From a virus, in the IMG/VR virus record IMGVR_UViG_3300032073_000132, positions 1 through 31,928 of that record: a DNA stretch of 31,928 nt, one strand, 5' to 3'. The notes beneath the pieces were generated by a model, which was not told the origin of the DNA, searched no databases, and saw only the letters and a list, made by a program, of their open reading frames with translations. This document shows, piece by piece, positions 28,811 through 31,928 of the stretch. The translations under genes were made by a program, and so were the position numbers. Every line of letters starts with the position of its first letter. Positions within the stretch are counted from its first letter, which is position 1.

Positions 28811-29070
28811 TGGACGAACACGCACAGCGGTTCTTATTGTCACTAGAACCTACCCATCGGGAACACGAAACAGAAATAAAGAAAGGACACGTTGCCTTTA
28901 GTTGGTGGGCACCGTCCTGTATGTTGGATGTTAAAGTACATTCCGATGGGTGGGTTCAGTGGGAGTCCACGATAGACGGAAATCAAGAGACTGGCCTATA
29001 CAAATACAAAGATTCGATCCCAGACAGTCTTCACAATCTTCTTCAAAAAGTTGCTATCAAAATAAATTGA
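28810..29070 (+). CDS. Hypothetical 86-aa protein
   Basis: Starts MDEHAQRFLLSLEPTHREHE and contains a Trp-rich middle (VAFSWWAPSCMLDVKVHSDG). It looks like a small antiparallel beta domain followed by a helix. It overlaps the upstream stop (TAATG). No family is recognised. Confidence 0.65.
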   Translation: MDEHAQRFLLSLEPTHREHETEIKKGHVAFSWWAPSCMLDVKVHSDGWVQWESTIDGNQETGLYKYKDSIPDSLHNLLQKVAIKIN

Positions 29071-29081
29071 ATAGATATAAT
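29051..29081 (+). promoter_or_regulatory. Candidate promoter before the portal gene
   Basis: TATAAT at 29,076-29,081 is a perfect -10, with TTGCTA at 29,051-29,056 as a weak -35 at a long 19-bp spacing. The 72-bp gap 29,071-29,142 is the largest between the metallophosphoesterase and the right edge. Confidence 0.4.
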
Positions 29082-29142
29082 TCCCTTTTGTGAATAAAAT
29101 ATATCACTTAGATAAGTCTCAGATCAAATAGGGTTTCTCCTC

Positions 29143-30684
29143 ATGCCGACTAATATCCCTGATAAGTTAAAACATCTTAGTGCTCCGATCACAATTAATA
29201 ACAACCGAAGAGTGCTTCAAAATGATTCTTCAGTTTCTTTATTGCGAAAGAATGTCCTCAACAAACTATTAGACCCCCGGCGAGATATTGATGCCGAGTG
29301 CGGTTATCCGGAAGACATCACAGCCGCACAGTTTCGTTATCTTTACGACCGAGAAGGAATAGCAGAGCGGGTCGTTTCCATCTTCCCAAACGAATGTTGG
29401 GCGGTCGACCCTAGGGTATTTGAAAATGAGGAAGCTGAAGGTACGGATTTTGAAGATGCTTTTCTACAGCTCCAGAATAATCTAAATCTGTGGCACTTCT
29501 TGGCACGTGCTGATACGATGAGCGGTATCGGCAGATTCGGTTTGGTTCTCTTAGGCTTAGATGACGGAAAAGAACTACATGAGCCTGTTGATGGTATCGA
29601 CGAAAGAGGACAGAAAGTAGGAAGCAGTCAGCACGAACTTTTGTATCTGCGAGTGTTCGATGAGTCGCTGGTTGACATCTCCAGTAAAGAAACAGACCCA
29701 AGTAATCCCAGATTTGGTCAGCCCACTTATTACAGTATCACATTCGGTACCATAAACGAGGGAGTCAATATAGATGAAGGGACTATGCATCGAGTCCATT
29801 GGAGTAGAGTCGTACACATAGCCGATAATAGAATGTCCAGCGAGGTCTACGGAACGTCCCGCATGCAGCCAGTTTATAATCGCCTGTATGACCTAAGAAA
29901 GTTATTAGGCGGCTCAGCTGAAATGTTTTGGAAAGGTGCTTTCCCTGGTCTATCGTTTGAAGTAAACCCAGACCTAGGTGATGTGGAGTTAGATGCTTCT
30001 GCTTTAAGAGCCGAATTTGATTCATACTCCAACGGTCTTCAAAGATACTTGGCTCTTGCAGGAGTACAAGCTAAGTCATTAGCTCCTCAAGTAGCTAATC
30101 CAGAAGCACATATTAATGCCCAGATTAAAGCCATAGCAATCACGTTGGGCGTTCCTCATCGTATCTTTATGGGATCAGAAGCAGCACAGTTAGCAAGCTC
30201 CCAAGATAAGCAGACTTGGAATAATAGAGTTAGACACAGACAAGAAAAGTATGTGGCTCCTATGCTGATACGGCCTTTCGTTCAAAGACTAATTGACTTA
30301 GGTATTCTACCTGAGTGTGAATACTTTGAAGTTGACTTCGCCGATATTTCTACACCAAGTGAAGAAGACAAAGCACGAGTAGCTGGTATCCAAGTAGAGT
30401 CCATCTCCAAATATATTCAGTCGGGAACAGACACATTAGTTCCGCCTCTTGAGTTTCTCACTATGATTATGGGAATGGGACAAGAGCAAGCTGAAGCTAT
30501 TCTTATGGCTGCTACCGAGCAGATGCAGGCAGACATGATAGATGAGTCTCTGGACGATGAGCTGGAAGAACCACTTGAAGAAGAACCACTTGAAGAAGAA
30601 GTGGTTGAAGAACCAGAAACAGAATTAGCTGAAGATGAATTAATTGATAATGCCTTACAAGTTGAATCACAGGAGAATAATTAA
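29143..30684 (+). CDS. Portal protein (DUF1073 type)
   Basis: The 513-residue protein matches the DUF1073 (Acb1-like N-terminal) portal family. Residues about 55-80 read AAQFRYLYDREGIAERVVSI FPNECW, then FLARADTMSGIGRFGLVLLG (about 117-136), VYGTSRMQPVYNRLYDLRKL (about 235-254), and ITLGVPHRIFMGSEAAQLAS (about 331-350). The final 60 residues are nearly all Glu, Asp and Leu in short repeats (EEPLEEE). Portals form the dodecameric gate for DNA packaging. In some relatives an Acb1 anti-CBASS domain follows this fold; none is visible here. The next gene starts directly after the stop. Confidence 0.88.
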   Translation: MPTNIPDKLKHLSAPITINNNRRVLQNDSSVSLLRKNVLNKLLDPRRDIDAECGYPEDITAAQFRYLYDREGIAERVVSIFPNECWAVDPRVFENEEAEGTDFEDAFLQLQNNLNLWHFLARADTMSGIGRFGLVLLGLDDGKELHEPVDGIDERGQKVGSSQHELLYLRVFDESLVDISSKETDPSNPRFGQPTYYSITFGTINEGVNIDEGTMHRVHWSRVVHIADNRMSSEVYGTSRMQPVYNRLYDLRKLLGGSAEMFWKGAFPGLSFEVNPDLGDVELDASALRAEFDSYSNGLQRYLALAGVQAKSLAPQVANPEAHINAQIKAIAITLGVPHRIFMGSEAAQLASSQDKQTWNNRVRHRQEKYVAPMLIRPFVQRLIDLGILPECEYFEVDFADISTPSEEDKARVAGIQVESISKYIQSGTDTLVPPLEFLTMIMGMGQEQAEAILMAATEQMQADMIDESLDDELEEPLEEEPLEEEVVEEPETELAEDELIDNALQVESQENN

Positions 30685-31401
30685 ATGCCAGACATTACAG
30701 AAGTCATCGTGGACAATGCTGATGATGGTTACGCATTGGAGAATTATTACTATGAGTCATATGATTCAGGCTCTTTCAGTAACTCATCCTCAAGATTTTA
30801 TCTTTCGTGGAATACGTCTTCCGATCCGTCCATGGAGTACACGGTTAGAAATATTTACACGAGATTCCAATCCGTTCCGATCCCAGTTGGATCAACAATA
30901 ACTTCCGCTTATTTGAAATTATATTTTCATACTGGGACTACCTACGATGGCAAGATTATGACCATCAAAGGAAACGATGTTGATGACGCTACATCCCCCA
31001 CAGATGTTGATGAATTCCGTGCTTTAGCTTTAACTACTGCCGGAGTTGATTGGACGGTTGGCTCAATGAGTGGTGGGACACAATATACTTCACCAGATAT
31101 TGGTTCGGTGATTTCTGAGATAGTAGGAAGAGCAGGTTGGGCGGAAAACAATGACCTTCAATTGCTGGGAACAAGTACAGGTTCTAGTTCTTCAGACAAC
31201 TTTCTTTTGCAGTGGCGTTCTAGAAATTATAGTGAAGCATCTGCCCCTGAGCTTGTCATCTCTTATACGGCTCCGGCAACAACGACTACAACAACAGAAG
31301 CTCCGGCATCTGGTGATACAGTTTACGATTCAGTCATTAAAGCGGTACAACCAGCCGCTTTCAGTTTAATAGATACAGTCAATACAGAAGGAAATAGATA
31401 A
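30685..31401 (+). CDS. DNRLRE-like beta-sandwich protein with Thr-rich linker
   Basis: The 238-residue protein has VRNIYTRFQSVPIPVGSTIT SAYLKLYF (about 53-80), TVGSMSGGTQYTSPDIGSVI SEIVGRAGW (about 124-152) and a final ASAPELVISYT (about 186-196). This is the plan of DNRLRE or CBM96-like carbohydrate-binding domains found on secreted and virion proteins. A TTTTTTEAP linker (about 200-208) and a C-terminal helix-like tail follow. It may decorate the capsid or attach to surface glycans. It starts immediately after the portal stop and overlaps the next ATG by one base. Confidence 0.75.
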   Translation: MPDITEVIVDNADDGYALENYYYESYDSGSFSNSSSRFYLSWNTSSDPSMEYTVRNIYTRFQSVPIPVGSTITSAYLKLYFHTGTTYDGKIMTIKGNDVDDATSPTDVDEFRALALTTAGVDWTVGSMSGGTQYTSPDIGSVISEIVGRAGWAENNDLQLLGTSTGSSSSDNFLLQWRSRNYSEASAPELVISYTAPATTTTTTEAPASGDTVYDSVIKAVQPAAFSLIDTVNTEGNR

Positions 31402-31706
31402 TGCCAAACTCAATGACTCAAATTTTGACCGCGGCCACATCTGGTGAATCAGCTTCTCAGCAATGGTATGGTGGTGAAGGACAGTTTTCAGTATCGGGAA
31501 CATTCGGCGGAACTGCCGCTGTTGAATTACAAATGTCTCCCGATGATGGATCAACTTGGATTCCTGTCAGCGGTTCAAGCGTGACAATTCCTGATTGTAA
31601 GTCCTTCCGATTAGGGACTTGCGATATTAGGTTAGCCATCACGAACGAACATGGAACCACATCCATCAATGGATTTATTACTAAGACTACCGGCCAGTGG
31701 ACTTAG
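31401..31706 (+). CDS. Beta-rich small protein, possible head decoration or fibre-associated
   Basis: The 101-residue protein starts MPNSMTQILTAATSGESASQ and has alternating beta strands (QFSVSGTFGGTAAVELQMSP, DDGSTWIPVSG, SFRLGTCDIRLAIT). The pattern 'A-V-E-L-Q-x-S-x-D-x-G-x-T-W' occurs in phage beta-sandwich proteins near portal and tail genes. A virion role is inferred from position and fold type. The ATG overlaps the previous stop. Confidence 0.65.
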   Translation: MPNSMTQILTAATSGESASQQWYGGEGQFSVSGTFGGTAAVELQMSPDDGSTWIPVSGSSVTIPDCKSFRLGTCDIRLAITNEHGTTSINGFITKTTGQWT

Positions 31707-31735
31707 ATTCGGTGTAATATAAATTGGAGCATCCT

Positions 31736-31928
31736 ATGTCTGCAAAGACCTTAGAGTTTTATTGCCCTCTCTGTAAGGGAGTGCAAACAGTCCATCGTGG
31801 CATATGCAACTCTTGCGGTAAGCTAATAGGATGCTCCATTATTAAATACGATGAGGCGGATAACTATTACGGTTGTCAAGACAATCATATGCTGATACAG
31901 GAACTACAAAAAATGACTGGTTCCAGAG
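31736..31928 (+). CDS. Zinc-ribbon protein (truncated by window edge)
   Basis: The first 64 residues start MSAKTLEFYCPLCKGVQTVH and continue GICNSCGKLIG. CPLC and CNSC form a Cys4 zinc ribbon at residues 10-27. GGAG lies 7 nt before the ATG at 31,736. The frame remains open at the right edge, so the full length is unknown. No specific family is assigned. Confidence 0.65.
   Translation, partial: MSAKTLEFYCPLCKGVQTVHRGICNSCGKLIGCSIIKYDEADNYYGCQDNHMLIQELQKMTGSR

Noticed and set aside
29143-30684. Anti-CBASS Acb1 enzyme
   Set aside because: The family name DUF1073 is shared with Acb1-fused proteins, but here the C-terminus is only an acidic tail and no Acb1 catalytic motifs (paired HxT/HxS) were seen.

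Overview
This window looks like part of the genome of a tailed dsDNA bacteriophage (Caudoviricetes). The evidence is a nearly gapless, overlapping gene layout, a large terminase, a DUF1073-type portal, and a complete phage-encoded replisome. Host and phage genus cannot be read from the sequence. A bacterial host fits the Shine-Dalgarno sites, the CsrA-like regulator, the bacterial-type sliding clamp and loader, and the sigma factor.

Layout: positions 1 to about 22,900 are transcribed leftward (minus strand) and about 23,000 to 31,928 rightward. The divergent point near 22,870-23,053 carries promoters for both arms. The leftward arm, read in its own direction, holds a small ORF, a DUF932 protein, a sigma-70-like factor, an SNF2 helicase, a ribbon-helix-helix protein, primase, a winged-helix replication protein and a DnaB-like helicase. 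Next come small genes, a SprT-like protease, a CsrA-like protein, a lipoprotein, a TET-associated-type DNA glycosyltransferase, a DnaN-like clamp and a UDG-exonuclease fusion. These are followed by a separate family-A polymerase core, a DnaX-like clamp loader, a coiled-coil protein, SSB and a RecA-like recombinase. The arm ends with small genes, a PD-(D/E)XK nuclease and a UDP-glucuronate decarboxylase cut by the left edge. The rightward arm holds a putative small terminase, a double Lar-type zinc-ribbon protein, two tiny genes, a DUF3310 protein and the large terminase. A roughly 800-bp non-coding repeat array follows, then a metallophosphoesterase, small genes, the portal, a DNRLRE-like beta-sandwich protein, another beta-rich protein and a truncated zinc-ribbon protein.

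The most unusual content is non-coding. (1) The leftward arm is divided by five copies of one long intergenic module (C) into five transcription units. Four units begin with the order C, small gene, A leader, gene, and all five also contain a B module built around CGATAAT. (2) Four copies of a 27-nt element, usually just after a stop codon, fit one H-type pseudoknot whose stem changes in a compensatory way. (3) The array at about 26,450-27,255 is built from roughly 10-bp words in phase with the DNA helix, with a 31-bp higher-order period. (4) A 12-bp perfect inverted repeat plus T-tract lies just upstream of the polymerase core gene, which is separated from its exonuclease domain at the domain junction.

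The replisome genes form a self-sufficient set. SSB, RecA-like protein and the PD-(D/E)XK nuclease suggest recombination-dependent replication. The glycosyltransferase and the nucleotide-sugar enzyme together raise the possibility of glycosylated phage DNA. The Lar-like protein would fit defence against host restriction. Functional calls rest on motif reading only; no searches were run.
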